Shown here: piece by piece, positions 7,704-17,882 of the stretch
Layout: every line of letters starts with the position of its first letter
Position numbering within the stretch: position 1 is the stretch's first letter
From: Tigheibacillus halophilus
GTDB lineage: Bacteria; Bacillota; Bacilli; Bacillales; Amphibacillaceae
Length of the DNA stretch: 64,000 nucleotides
Direction of reading: 5' to 3'
NCBI RefSeq assembly: GCF_042683165.1
Contig: NZ_JBHUIZ010000006.1
Coordinates: forward strand, 248,001 to 312,000
Program-made: the position numbers and the translations under genes
The notes under the pieces: generated by a model
What the model saw: only the letters and a program-made list of their open reading frames with translations
Told to the model about the DNA's origin: nothing
Databases searched by the model: none

Positions 7704-7837
7704 GTGCTGTAAAGTGGAAGAACAGTCTCGGCAGATGAGGGAAAAAGCATTGCCTTTGCCGTAAAGCCGGCCGGTAAAAAAGCTATGAGCCGGCTGCTGT
7801 CAAGACTGTCCGTATTCCCACAGGGGGAGGGAGTCCT

Positions 7838-8353
7838 TTGCAAACCGATCATAAGAGCGTTTACATCATCACGGAACATACGAAAGCGATTTTAGCCAGC
7901 CGGTCAGCATACTATCGGGCGACTGTACTGGAAGGAAAGCATGAAATCCATTCCATATACACACCGGAGATGATTTTGGACCACAGCTGTATTCTTTATG
8001 GTTCAACCCTCAGCGGAAGAAGAAAAGCAATCAGAGAATACTATGGAATCACCAGTAAAATACCCTTCATGATTGATGCCAAAAAAGCCATCTATATGCT
8101 TCCTACCAGTTCAACCAGACGCAAAGATTGTGCCTGGCTTTCTTTCTATCAAATCGATTTTTATGAACAACGCGACAATCGATGTTATGTGCAGTTCCTT
8201 GATGGGACGGGTATTTATATTCCAAGCTCTGCCAATACAGTCGATATGCAACATAAACGAACCAGCCAAATCATTGCCAGGTTGAACAGACCAAGTATGT
8301 ACAATACATACTATGCTGCACAATCTGCCAAAAGCGGCGGCAGCATCATGTGA
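7838..8353 (+). CDS. comK: Competence transcription factor ComK
   Basis: A 171-residue ComK homologue, the master activator of genetic competence and DNA uptake genes. The conserved blocks are LDHSCILYGSTLSGRRKAI, IPFMIDAKKAIYMLPT and the cysteine-tryptophan region RKDCAWLSF, followed by FLDGTGIYIPSSANTVDMQ. The start is TTG 7838 behind GGGGGAGGGAG, supported by spacing. It is about 20 residues shorter than B. subtilis ComK, and its C-terminus has no recognisable FMLYPK element, the MecA-binding degradation signal of that protein, so proteolytic control may differ. It stands alone between fabZ and the efflux genes. No clear K-box (AAAA-N5-TTTT pair) was found upstream. Confidence 0.9.
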   Translation: MQTDHKSVYIITEHTKAILASRSAYYRATVLEGKHEIHSIYTPEMILDHSCILYGSTLSGRRKAIREYYGITSKIPFMIDAKKAIYMLPTSSTRRKDCAWLSFYQIDFYEQRDNRCYVQFLDGTGIYIPSSANTVDMQHKRTSQIIARLNRPSMYNTYYAAQSAKSGGSIM

Positions 8354-8396
8354 TTTTACCGTATGACAAATTACCGGCCAAAGGAGGCTTGTACAT

Positions 8397-9257
8397 ATGA
8401 AAAAACGTTTGATGGTCGTTTGGGCTGTAGTACTGATGGGTTTGCTTGCAGCGTGCAACAGTGAAGACAATTCTCAGGATCAAGCTCAAAAACAGCGAAC
8501 GAGGGTGGAAACAGCCCAAGTACAAAAAGGGGATTTGGCCGTAGATAGAACTGTATACGGCCGTATGCAACCGAAGAAGATGACGCCCGTTACGATCCCG
8601 GCCCCGGGGAAGACGGAGGAGCTTGAAGTATCTGAAGGGGACCATGTGAAAAAGGATGATGTGCTTTTCACCTTATCAACGCCTGCCGGAAAACAGACAA
8701 TCAAATCACCGGAAGATGGTGTGGTGCTGCAGCTCAAAGCGGAAGAAGATGCTTCTGTGTCCAATGATGATCCTGTCGCCATGATTGCTGATGCGGACAC
8801 AATGACGCTGGAGCTTTCTGTAACAAGTGCAGTACGCAAGCATTTTAAAAAGGATACAGCATATGACATCCTTTTTGAAGATAAAACATATCGTGCAACC
8901 GTTAAGTCGGTTGGGGCAATGCCTGGTGATGATGGTTTATACACCGTAAAAGCAGATGTCGCCAATAAAAATGATTCTTTTATTGCTGGAGATATTGCCA
9001 AACTGGAGCTCCCTGTCAAAAAAGTGACAGACGCTTTTATCATTCCAACGGAAGCCATCGTGGAAAAAGATGCACAAACCTATGTGTATGTCGTAAAAAA
9101 GGGTATGGCACATGAGGTGAAGGTGAAGGTCGAGGAATCCCAATCTGACAAGAGCGCTGTGAAGGCGGATATCAATCAGGGAGATCAGATTATCATTGAC
9201 GGGCAACTGACCATTACGGATCAAAGCAAAGTCAAAGCATCGGAAAGGCAGGAATAA
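8397..9257 (+). CDS. RND/MFP efflux adaptor lipoprotein
   Basis: A 286-residue membrane-fusion (HlyD/AcrA-like) adaptor. The N-terminus is a lipoprotein signal with lipobox LLAAC (Cys20), followed by a hydrophilic linker. The lipoyl half-motifs (VTIPAPGKTEELEVSEGDHVKKDD and TIKSPEDGVV; key residues G, EGD, VKKGD-like) flank a very short hairpin region. A beta-barrel segment (GDIAKLELPVKKVTDAFIIPTEAI core) and a membrane-proximal end follow. It sits 3 bp before the RND permease and is its partner. The start is ATG 8397 after AAAGGAGG. Substrates are not predictable. Confidence 0.9.
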   Translation: MKKRLMVVWAVVLMGLLAACNSEDNSQDQAQKQRTRVETAQVQKGDLAVDRTVYGRMQPKKMTPVTIPAPGKTEELEVSEGDHVKKDDVLFTLSTPAGKQTIKSPEDGVVLQLKAEEDASVSNDDPVAMIADADTMTLELSVTSAVRKHFKKDTAYDILFEDKTYRATVKSVGAMPGDDGLYTVKADVANKNDSFIAGDIAKLELPVKKVTDAFIIPTEAIVEKDAQTYVYVVKKGMAHEVKVKVEESQSDKSAVKADINQGDQIIIDGQLTITDQSKVKASERQE

Positions 9258-9260
9258 ACG

Positions 9261-12200
9261 TTGAAGATTGTAAACACATCTGTCAAAAGACCTGTCGGTG
9301 TCATCATGATTGTGTTGGCGATCATTGCGCTCGGTGTTGTTTCTGTCCGGAATTTGGTCGTTGATCTGTTTCCAAAAATTGATTTGCCGGTTGCGGTCGT
9401 AGCCACATCATACCAGGATGCTGCACCACAGGAAGTCGAAAATGTAATCAGCAGGCCGATAGAATCAGCGGTCAGTACTGTACAGGGCATTGAAACAGTA
9501 CAATCTCAGTCACAATCAGGTTCGTCACTGGTGATGATGGAGTTTTCAAATGGTACAGACTTGGATCAGGCATTACTCGATGTACGTGAAAAAATCGATC
9601 AGGCTAAAGGTGCATTGCCAGATGATGCTGGTGATCCAAGAATCATGCGCTTCAGCCCAGATCAGCTTCCTGTAATGTGGGTCAGCGTGACTGGCAAGGA
9701 CGCTGCGAGTCTCACCCAATTGGCCGATGACCAGCTCGTTCCCTTTTTTGAAAGGCAGGAAGGGGTAGGGTCGGTTTCAGTGGAAGGGGCGAAAGAACGC
9801 GAAATCAAGGTTTATCTTAATCAGGCACATATGAAGCAATACGGCGTTGACGCACAGACTATCGCCCAATCCCTTTCAAACCAAAATAAAACAGCTTCTG
9901 TTGGAACCGTGGAAAAGGGTAACAAGGATCTACAGCTGCGAATCACAGGGGAATTCACCAACCTGAAAGATATAGCGGCAACACAATTGCAAACATCAGC
10001 TGGTGCTGTTATACACCTGGATGATGTGGCGAAGGTGAAGGAAAGTTATAAAGCATCTGACTCCACCACATTGGTCAACGGCAAGCCAGCGGTAGTTTTG
10101 TCAGTGATGAAAAAGACCGATGCCAATACGGTGCAAGTTTCTGACAGCATCCGGAGCGGCATGGATCAGATCAAGCAAAAAATCCCGCATGATGCTGATT
10201 TGAAGGTGGTCATGGATACATCTGATTTTATCAAACTTTCCATATCATCGGTGATACAAAATATACTGTTGGGCGGCGCGATTTCCATTTTGGTTCTGCT
10301 GCTGTTTTTGAAAAGTATCAGGGCGACGCTCGTTATCGGCTTGTCTATCCCGATTGCTGTCATCTCCACGTTTGCACTGATGTATTTTACCGGGGAAACG
10401 CTGAACGTACTCACATTGGGAGGTCTGGCACTCGGAATCGGTATGATGGTTGACAGTTCCATTGTCATTTTAGAAAATATTTATTCGTACCGGCAGCAAG
10501 GGTACAGCCTGTTTGATTCAGCTACAAAAGGAGCTTCTGAACTGGCACCAGCCGTCATTGCTTCCACAACGACGACATTGGTTGTCTTTTTGCCGATTGT
10601 CTACGTCAAAGGGATTGCATCAGATTTATTCACACCGCTTGCATTGACAGTGTCTTTCTCCTTGATTGCCTCTCTGGTCGTGGCAGTGACACTGGTTCCG
10701 ATGCTGTCTTCTAAGCTCTTGTCGAGGGCGATGGATGACCATGGGCGGCGTTATTGGTTTGCCAGCTTCATGGAAAAAGTGAACAATAGCTATGCTCGCG
10801 GACTCAACGGTGTTTTAAAATATCGAAAAACCACTGTATTGGTCACGATCCTTGCTATTGCGGGAAGCCTTGCACTTGTGCCACTTATTGGAGCGGAATT
10901 CATTCCTGCCTCGGATGAGGGACAGCTTCAAGTGAAGGTGGAAACCAACCGCGGGAGTTCTTTGTCACATACGGAAAAGGTCGTAGAGAAGGTAACAGAT
11001 AAAATAAGCAAATATAAAAAAGATATTGAAACGGACTACGTCACTGTCGGAGGCGGTGATTATGGCACAGGAGGAGGAGACAGCCACAAGGCGACATATA
11101 CGATCCAACTGGTATCTCCAAATCAACGTGATCAGTCGACAGAGCAGCTGATGGAAAAACTGGATAAGGATCTGCAAACCATTCCAGGAGCTGAAATCAA
11201 TGTCAGCCAGATGGGTGCGAATGTCAACATGGGTGATCCAATCCAGATTCAGCTTAATGGGCCGGAACATGAGGTGCTCAACCAATTATCCACCCAAGTG
11301 ATGAAAGAAATTTCCGGAATAAAAGGAGTTAATAACCTGGAATCAGCTGTTACAGAAGGTGTTCCGCAAATGAATATTGCAATCAATAAAGAAAAAGCGG
11401 GCATGTATGGGCTGACACAGGACCAAGTGCTTAACCAGGTGCAAATGCAGTTTTCCGGACAGGTCGCTGGTAAGTACCGGGAGGCGGGGCATGAGATGGA
11501 TATCACCTTGCTGTACCCTGAAGAGGAGCGCAGTACGATCAGTGATTTAGAGGATATGAAAATTCAGTCCCAATCGGGAGCAATGGTCCCTCTTGAAGAG
11601 ATAGCGACTTTTAAACAGGTGCAAGGCCCGGCCACATTACTTCGGGAAAACCAGCAGCCACAAATGAACATCACTTCGGATGTGGTTGGCAGGGATTTGG
11701 CCAGTGTTGTCAGCGATGTAGAGAAGAAAATGGACGCAATGGGACTACCCGAGGGATACAGCTACACGATGGGCGGTCAGGCACAGGATATGGTTGATTC
11801 TTTTTCCGACCTGGCAAAAGCGCTGATTTTCTCCGTATTTTTGGTTTATGCTGTAATGGCCATCCAATTTGAAAACTTTTTGTTTCCGTTCATTATCATG
11901 TTCTCCATGCCAGCAACGGTTATCGGCGTCCTGCTTGGACTGTTTGTCACCGGCTTGCCATTGAGCATCCCGGCATTTATCGGGATTATTATGCTGGCTG
12001 GTATCGTCGTCAACAATGCGATTGTGCTGGTAGATTACATTAATATATTACGGCGGCGCGGCATGGATCGCCATGAAGCGATAGTCGAGGCGGGCAGAAG
12101 CAGGCTGCGTCCGATCCTGATGACAACCCTGACGACCATTCTTGGTATGGTGCCATTGGCAATGGCGCTCGGAGAAGGAGCGGAAACACAGCAGCCCCTG

Positions 12201-12317
12201 GCAATCACAATCATTTTCGGACTGGGTATATCCAGTTTATTCACGCTATTCCTGGTGCCCGTAGTCTATACGTATTTGGATAACTTAACTGCAAAGATCA
12301 CTAGACGAAAATCTTAA
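9261..12317 (+). CDS. RND-family efflux permease (SwrC/AcrB type)
   Basis: A 1018-residue inner-membrane pump of the AcrB/MMPL superfamily with 12 transmembrane helices and two large extracytoplasmic loops after TM1 and TM7. Motifs include the first-helix start SVKRPVGVIMIVLAIIALG, the proton-relay segment GGLALGIGMMVDSSIVILEN (TM4) and its repeat GIIMLAGIVVNNAIVLVDYI in the second half. The start is TTG 9261, three bases after the adaptor stop, so translation is coupled. B. subtilis SwrC, which protects against surfactin, is the closest known functional relative. Here a dedicated lipoprotein adaptor precedes it. A terminator follows at 12328. Confidence 0.95.
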   Translation: MKIVNTSVKRPVGVIMIVLAIIALGVVSVRNLVVDLFPKIDLPVAVVATSYQDAAPQEVENVISRPIESAVSTVQGIETVQSQSQSGSSLVMMEFSNGTDLDQALLDVREKIDQAKGALPDDAGDPRIMRFSPDQLPVMWVSVTGKDAASLTQLADDQLVPFFERQEGVGSVSVEGAKEREIKVYLNQAHMKQYGVDAQTIAQSLSNQNKTASVGTVEKGNKDLQLRITGEFTNLKDIAATQLQTSAGAVIHLDDVAKVKESYKASDSTTLVNGKPAVVLSVMKKTDANTVQVSDSIRSGMDQIKQKIPHDADLKVVMDTSDFIKLSISSVIQNILLGGAISILVLLLFLKSIRATLVIGLSIPIAVISTFALMYFTGETLNVLTLGGLALGIGMMVDSSIVILENIYSYRQQGYSLFDSATKGASELAPAVIASTTTTLVVFLPIVYVKGIASDLFTPLALTVSFSLIASLVVAVTLVPMLSSKLLSRAMDDHGRRYWFASFMEKVNNSYARGLNGVLKYRKTTVLVTILAIAGSLALVPLIGAEFIPASDEGQLQVKVETNRGSSLSHTEKVVEKVTDKISKYKKDIETDYVTVGGGDYGTGGGDSHKATYTIQLVSPNQRDQSTEQLMEKLDKDLQTIPGAEINVSQMGANVNMGDPIQIQLNGPEHEVLNQLSTQVMKEISGIKGVNNLESAVTEGVPQMNIAINKEKAGMYGLTQDQVLNQVQMQFSGQVAGKYREAGHEMDITLLYPEEERSTISDLEDMKIQSQSGAMVPLEEIATFKQVQGPATLLRENQQPQMNITSDVVGRDLASVVSDVEKKMDAMGLPEGYSYTMGGQAQDMVDSFSDLAKALIFSVFLVYAVMAIQFENFLFPFIIMFSMPATVIGVLLGLFVTGLPLSIPAFIGIIMLAGIVVNNAIVLVDYINILRRRGMDRHEAIVEAGRSRLRPILMTTLTTILGMVPLAMALGEGAETQQPLAITIIFGLGISSLFTLFLVPVVYTYLDNLTAKITRRKS

Positions 12318-12327
12318 TATATTTTGG

Positions 12328-12360
12328 CGGGGGTGGACAGATCGTTCATCCCCCGTTTTT
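12328..12360 (+). terminator. Terminator of the RND operon
   Basis: CGGGGGTG (12328-12335) pairs with CATCCCCCG (12347-12355), followed by five T. It is an intrinsic terminator 11 bp after the pump gene. Confidence 0.85.
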
Positions 12361-12403
12361 GCTAATAAAATCTTTAGAATAATGAAAGGAAGTGGGCGCG
12401 GAT

Positions 12404-13309
12404 ATGCTGGTTAAAAAGCGCACAAAGTCAAAAGAACTATTTATCTTAGAATTATTAAACAAACGAATGAATTTGGAAAGAAAGGAGAAACAGCGTTATT
12501 TTAATTTGAAAAAAGGCTTCGAAGGTGAAATGAGATTTGATGATTTCATCGAAAAACTGCAGTGTGAGTGCCTCATACTCCATGATTTGTTATTAGAAGT
12601 AAATCATACGATGTTTCAAATTGACTCCCTGCTCATTATGCAAAAACAACTGTACATTTACGAAATAAAAAACTATCATGGTGACTATTACTTTGATAAG
12701 GACAAATTCTGCAATACATCAAACGTAGAATTGACCAATCCGATTCACCAGCTCAATCGAAGTGTCACCTTACTAAGTCAGTTGATGCATAGCCTCGGGG
12801 CCAAGCTATCCATCGACTCCGCCGTTGTTTTTATAAACCCGCAATTCACCCTATACCAAGCGCCAATGGACAAACCAATTATCTTTTCAAGCCAGCTTAA
12901 GCGCCATATGGAAAAATGCCATGCAACACCTTCCAGGCTTTCGGATCAGCATCGAAAATTGGCAGAACAATTACTGGCACGCCACATCGCCGAGCCCCCT
13001 TTTAAAAATCTTCCTGCATACGATTATGAACAGCTCCAAAAAGGGATTACCTGTATGAAATGTCATACTTTTTCCATCGAGATAGAGAATAGATCAGTTA
13101 TATGCCAAGGCTGCGGGTTTCAAGAATCGGTTAAAGACGCCATTATCAGAGCAGCCGAAGAATTCAAGATGCTATTTCCGGAAGATAAGATGACGGCAAA
13201 TATCATTCACGACTGGTGTCAAGTGGACCGGACGAAGGCAACGATTAAAAATATACTGTCTCAGCAGTATACAAAAAAAGGAAATCGCAGGTGGGCATAT
13301 TATGTGTGA
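12404..13309 (+). CDS. NERD-domain protein with zinc ribbon (first copy)
   Basis: A 301-residue protein with an N-terminal basic helix (1-35), a NERD (nuclease-related) domain at about 36-150, a C4 zinc ribbon (CMKC...CQGC, about 218-240) and a helical C-terminus (NIIHDWCQVDRTKATIKNIL). The PD-(D/E)xK-like catalytic pattern is complete: G41-E42, D74 and E87-x-K89, with a downstream Gln in NPIHQLNRS. NERD proteins are predicted nucleases with no settled role. The start is ATG 12404 with GGAAGTG upstream; GTG 12392 is poorer. Only 95 bp after its stop an array of 52-bp repeats begins. A second protein of the same architecture (33644-34648) is also followed by a repeat array. Confidence 0.85.
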   Translation: MLVKKRTKSKELFILELLNKRMNLERKEKQRYFNLKKGFEGEMRFDDFIEKLQCECLILHDLLLEVNHTMFQIDSLLIMQKQLYIYEIKNYHGDYYFDKDKFCNTSNVELTNPIHQLNRSVTLLSQLMHSLGAKLSIDSAVVFINPQFTLYQAPMDKPIIFSSQLKRHMEKCHATPSRLSDQHRKLAEQLLARHIAEPPFKNLPAYDYEQLQKGITCMKCHTFSIEIENRSVICQGCGFQESVKDAIIRAAEEFKMLFPEDKMTANIIHDWCQVDRTKATIKNILSQQYTKKGNRRWAYYV

Positions 13310-13390
13310 ACAGACATGTAAAAGGCCCTGCGTTGGATAGGTGTGCGGATGATGAAAAATTCGTTATTAAAGCACTCATGCTCTGGAAAA

Positions 13391-13900
13391 GCGTAATAAT
13401 TGTTGATAGAGCATCGCTTAAAGCAATAACACCCCAGAAAAAGCCGAATTATTGTTGATAGAGCCTCTCTCAAAGCAATAACATCCCAAAAAAAGTCGAA
13501 GTATTGCTGATAGAGTCTCTCTCAAAGCAATAACATCCCGGAAAACGCCGAATTATTGCTGATAGAGTTCGTCTCAAAGCAATAACATCCCAAAAAAAGT
13601 CGAAGTATTGCTGATAGAGTCTCTCTCAAAGCAATAACATCCCAGAAAAAGCCGAATTATTGTTGATAGAGCCTCTCTCAAAGCAATAACATCCCAAAAA
13701 AAGTCGAAGTATTGCTGATAGAGCCTCTCTCAAAGCAATAACACCCCAGAAAACGCCGAATTATTGTTGATAGAGCCTCTCTCAAAGCAATGACATCCCG
13801 GAAAACGTAGAAGTATTGTTGATAGAGCCTCTCTCAAAGCAATGACATCCCAGAAAACGTAGAATTATTGTTGATAGAGCCTCTCTTAAAGCAATACCCC
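13391..13900 (+). repeat. Tandem array of ten 52-bp dyad repeats
   Basis: The core TGATAGAG recurs at 13404, 13456, 13508, 13560, 13612, 13664, 13716, 13768, 13820 and 13872, exactly 52 bp apart every time. Each unit is an imperfect dyad, TTATTGyT...AGAG facing CTCT...AGCAATAA, followed by a linker (CATCCCAGAAAA..GCCGA). Two unit types alternate through most of the array (GCCGAATTATTG and GTCGAAGTATTG), giving a 104-bp higher-order period. There are no unique spacers and no cas genes, so it is not CRISPR. 52 bp is five helical turns, so the dyads lie on one face of DNA. It follows the NERD gene. Confidence 0.95.
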
Positions 13901-13976
13901 CATTACAAAACGCAAAAAAAGTGAATGCCTCTTATCAAAACAAATAATTTCCACGCTGAAAACACTATGCGATGTA

Positions 13977-14006
13977 TTTCACTTTCCGCAGTGCTCGTGG
14001 TATAGT
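13977..14006 (+). promoter_or_regulatory. Likely gnd promoter
   Basis: TTTCAC (13977-13982) and TATAGT (14001-14006) are 18 bp apart, with TGG just before the -10 box (extended -10). It lies about 95 bp upstream of gnd and beyond the repeat array. Confidence 0.5.
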
Positions 14007-14098
14007 AGTTTTGAATAGTCATTTGAAATTTTTTCATTTTCACAGAGCTAATGACTAATTGTTTTGGAAACCGAAGATAATGGAAGGGAAGATACATC

Positions 14099-15514
<1,416 letters not shown>

Positions 15515-15521
15515 TATAACG

Positions 15522-15561
15522 AAGTCGTACGAAAAGGAGCTCCTTCTTGTACGACTTTTCA
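15522..15561 (+). terminator. gnd terminator
   Basis: AAGTCGTAC (15522-15530) pairs with GTACGACTT (15549-15557) and is followed by a T-rich stretch, 7 bp after the gnd stop. Confidence 0.75.
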
Positions 15562-15573
15562 TTTTACAACCAG

Positions 15574-15606
15574 AAACCCCCGGCTCAGCAAAGAGCCGGG
15601 GGTTTT
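15574..15606. terminator. Bidirectional terminator between gnd and zwf
   Basis: A 13-bp GC-rich stem (15574-15586 with 15593-15605) has A's on the left and T's on the right, so it works for both convergent genes. On the minus strand it lies directly behind the zwf stop. Confidence 0.85.
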
Positions 15607-15616
15607 ATGGGTTATT

Positions 15617-17095
15617 TTATTCCTCAACCGGCCACCAATGATGACCGTTTTTGGAAAGTAATTTGTTTGCTGCGTCCGGCCCCATTGTACCTGACGCATA
15701 ATTTGGGAATGCCGGCCGCTTCATGCGCCAGCCTGCCAAAATGGAGTCGATGAAAGACCAGGAAAGGGCAACTTCATCCCAGTGGGTGAAGTTCGTCGCA
15801 TCACCAAGCAGACAGTCATACAACAGTTTTTCATATGCCTCTGGTGTGTTAATGCCGTGATCTGTCAGGTTGTTGCGATAGCTCAGCTTGATCGGCTCGG
15901 CATGCCCAACCTTATCCTTCTTGGCATTTAGGTAAAGCGTGACGCCCTCTTCAGGCTGGATATTGATGACGAGCAGGTTCGGGTGCTGGTCATCTTTATT
16001 TTCATAGTATAAATTCATCGGGATGTTTTGAAACTCGACGACGATTTTTGTTGATTTAACAGCCAGGCGTTTACCTGTGCGAATGTAGAATGGCACGCCT
16101 GCCCAACGGTAATTGTCAATCATGATTTTTCCGGCAACATATGTCTCCGTATCAGAATCCTGCAGCTCTTCGGTTTCTTCACGATAGCCTGTGACTTCGC
16201 TTCCGGCTATTTGACCTGGACCATACTGTCCACGGACGAAATACGCATCTACATCTTCCGGGTTAACGCTGCGCATGGCCCGAAGCACCTTGATTTTTTC
16301 CGAACGGACTTCTTCCGTTGTCAAGTTGATTGGGGGCTCCATCGCCAAAAGTGCTACCATTTGCATCATGTGGTTTTGTGCCATATCCCTTGTCGCACCA
16401 GAATGGTCGTAGTAGCGAGCACGTTCTTCGACACCAAGCGACTCACTCGAAGTGATCTGGATGTTAGAAATGAAACGGTTGTTCCATAAATGTTCGAATA
16501 AACCATTGGCAAAGCGGATGACTTCAATATTCTGCACCATTTCTTTACCGAGATAGTGATCAATACGATAAATTTGATCTTCATCAAAGGCAGAACGAAT
16601 TTCTTCGTTAAGCTGTTTGGCTGAAGGCAAGTCATGGCCGAAAGGCTTTTCAATCACAAGACGTTTCCAGCCAGCACTGTCTTTTAGCCCATGTAATTTC
16701 AGATTTTTTGCAATGATACCAAAAAATTCTGGAGCCATTGCCAGGTAGAAGACTCTGTTCCCTTCTGTATGAAAATCTTCCTCCAGCTCCTGTATCAGGC
16801 TGTTCAAATCCTGGTAAGAAGCGGAATTGGTGACATCAACAGGCTGGTAGAAGAAGCGGGAGGAAAAAGCCTGCAAATCTTTGTCACGCATATCTATATT
16901 TTTAACGGATTGTTCGACGTTCTCGCGGTAACTTTCATTTGTCCAAGGTCTTCGCGCCGCACCGATCACAGCAAAATCTTCTATTTTGCCCGACCGGAAC
17001 ATGCGATACAGGGAAGGATAAAGCTTGCGTTTTGCCAAATCGCCGGTAGCGCCGAAAATCACAATCACTGCTTTTGGTTTTAATTGTTCTTCCAC
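15617..17095 (-). CDS. zwf: Glucose-6-phosphate 1-dehydrogenase
   Basis: A 492-residue enzyme that oxidises glucose 6-phosphate to 6-phosphogluconolactone, the entry to the oxidative pentose phosphate pathway. Visible motifs are the dinucleotide fold IFGATGDLAKRKLYPSLY, the substrate/active-site segment YRIDHYLGKEMVQN with the catalytic His, and FYIRTGKRL. The start is GTG 17095 with AGAGGTT upstream. It converges on gnd, with bidirectional termination between them. Confidence 0.97.
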   Translation of the reverse strand: MEEQLKPKAVIVIFGATGDLAKRKLYPSLYRMFRSGKIEDFAVIGAARRPWTNESYRENVEQSVKNIDMRDKDLQAFSSRFFYQPVDVTNSASYQDLNSLIQELEEDFHTEGNRVFYLAMAPEFFGIIAKNLKLHGLKDSAGWKRLVIEKPFGHDLPSAKQLNEEIRSAFDEDQIYRIDHYLGKEMVQNIEVIRFANGLFEHLWNNRFISNIQITSSESLGVEERARYYDHSGATRDMAQNHMMQMVALLAMEPPINLTTEEVRSEKIKVLRAMRSVNPEDVDAYFVRGQYGPGQIAGSEVTGYREETEELQDSDTETYVAGKIMIDNYRWAGVPFYIRTGKRLAVKSTKIVVEFQNIPMNLYYENKDDQHPNLLVINIQPEEGVTLYLNAKKDKVGHAEPIKLSYRNNLTDHGINTPEAYEKLLYDCLLGDATNFTHWDEVALSWSFIDSILAGWRMKRPAFPNYASGTMGPDAANKLLSKNGHHWWPVEE

Positions 17096-17388
17096 GATTG
17101 AACCTCTATTCTAAACGTATTTTTCTGCATAGTCGTATTCCATTTTATAGCCATTATCCACGAAAATCAACTTTGCAAACTGAATAGATAGAGAAGATGC
17201 CAAGGTATCGCGAGGGGAGACGGAACACAGTTTGGGCTATGGACCAAGGTGTTTCCTGACCGATTTGAAGTAGGCCCCTGCTTGTATTGTCGGACCTCAT
17301 CCATATGATCCGATATCGCAGGAAAAGCGGCTTCCTTGCAAACAGGAAACGTGTCCCTCCCGTATACCGGCTTCACAGTCAACCTGAT
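17096..17388. other. Intergenic region between zwf and the exporter genes
   Basis: About 290 bp contain the presumed zwf promoter region and the 3' flank of the exporter operon. A 71-codon minus-strand frame (17167-17382) has no recognisable family or binding site and is not called as a gene. I see no clear hairpin with a T-run after the exporter gene. Confidence 0.4.
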
Positions 17389-17829
17389 TCATTTCCAAGC
17401 TTTTTTTATAATTTGGTTGATAATCTCGGAGAACATCAACCCAAAGCCGATACCCCCGGATAGCAACATCACTTTGACGGAATATTCCACAGCGGTATAA
17501 TAGTCGTTCTCCACAAAATGTCGCATTGCATTGTAGGCCATACCACCAGGGACGAGCGGGATGATTCCTCCTACAATGAAAATGATGATGGGCGTTTTAT
17601 ACAGTTTCGCACAAATTTGGGTGAGCACAGCGACAAGCATCGCAGCTAAAACAGTTGCCGGCAAAATGTCCATACCCTGCTGTGTAAGCACGTAATATAG
17701 TATCCAGCCAACCATACCAACCAGTCCGCACTGGATTAGCGTTTTTCGGGGAGCGTTAAATAAAATGGCAAATCCTGCAGATGCAACAAAGCTAGTCGCA
17801 AGCTGAGCAATCCAATCTGTGGCAGACAT
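17389..17829 (-). CDS. Threonine/serine exporter, small subunit (ThrE C-terminal half)
   Basis: A 146-residue membrane protein corresponding to the ThrE_2 (DUF3815, YjjB-like) half of threonine/serine exporters. It has about five transmembrane segments and the conserved stretch GGIIPLVPGGMAYNAMRHF. The start is ATG 17829, behind GAAAGGAACC on the minus strand. It lies 53 bp downstream of the gene for the larger half, forming a two-gene operon. In Corynebacterium the two parts are fused; here they are split, as is usual in Bacillota. The substrate is inferred from the family. Confidence 0.88.
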   Translation of the reverse strand: MSATDWIAQLATSFVASAGFAILFNAPRKTLIQCGLVGMVGWILYYVLTQQGMDILPATVLAAMLVAVLTQICAKLYKTPIIIFIVGGIIPLVPGGMAYNAMRHFVENDYYTAVEYSVKVMLLSGGIGFGLMFSEIINQIIKKAWK

Positions 17830-17882
17830 ATAGCAGGTTCCTTTCTTTTCAGTAGTAGCAATTGGTATGGCAACGTGAAAAA

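Noticed and set aside
13391..13900. CRISPR array
   Set aside because: Units are tandem copies of 52 bp with no unique spacers of constant length, and no cas gene is present. The same holds for the TGACAAG arrays.
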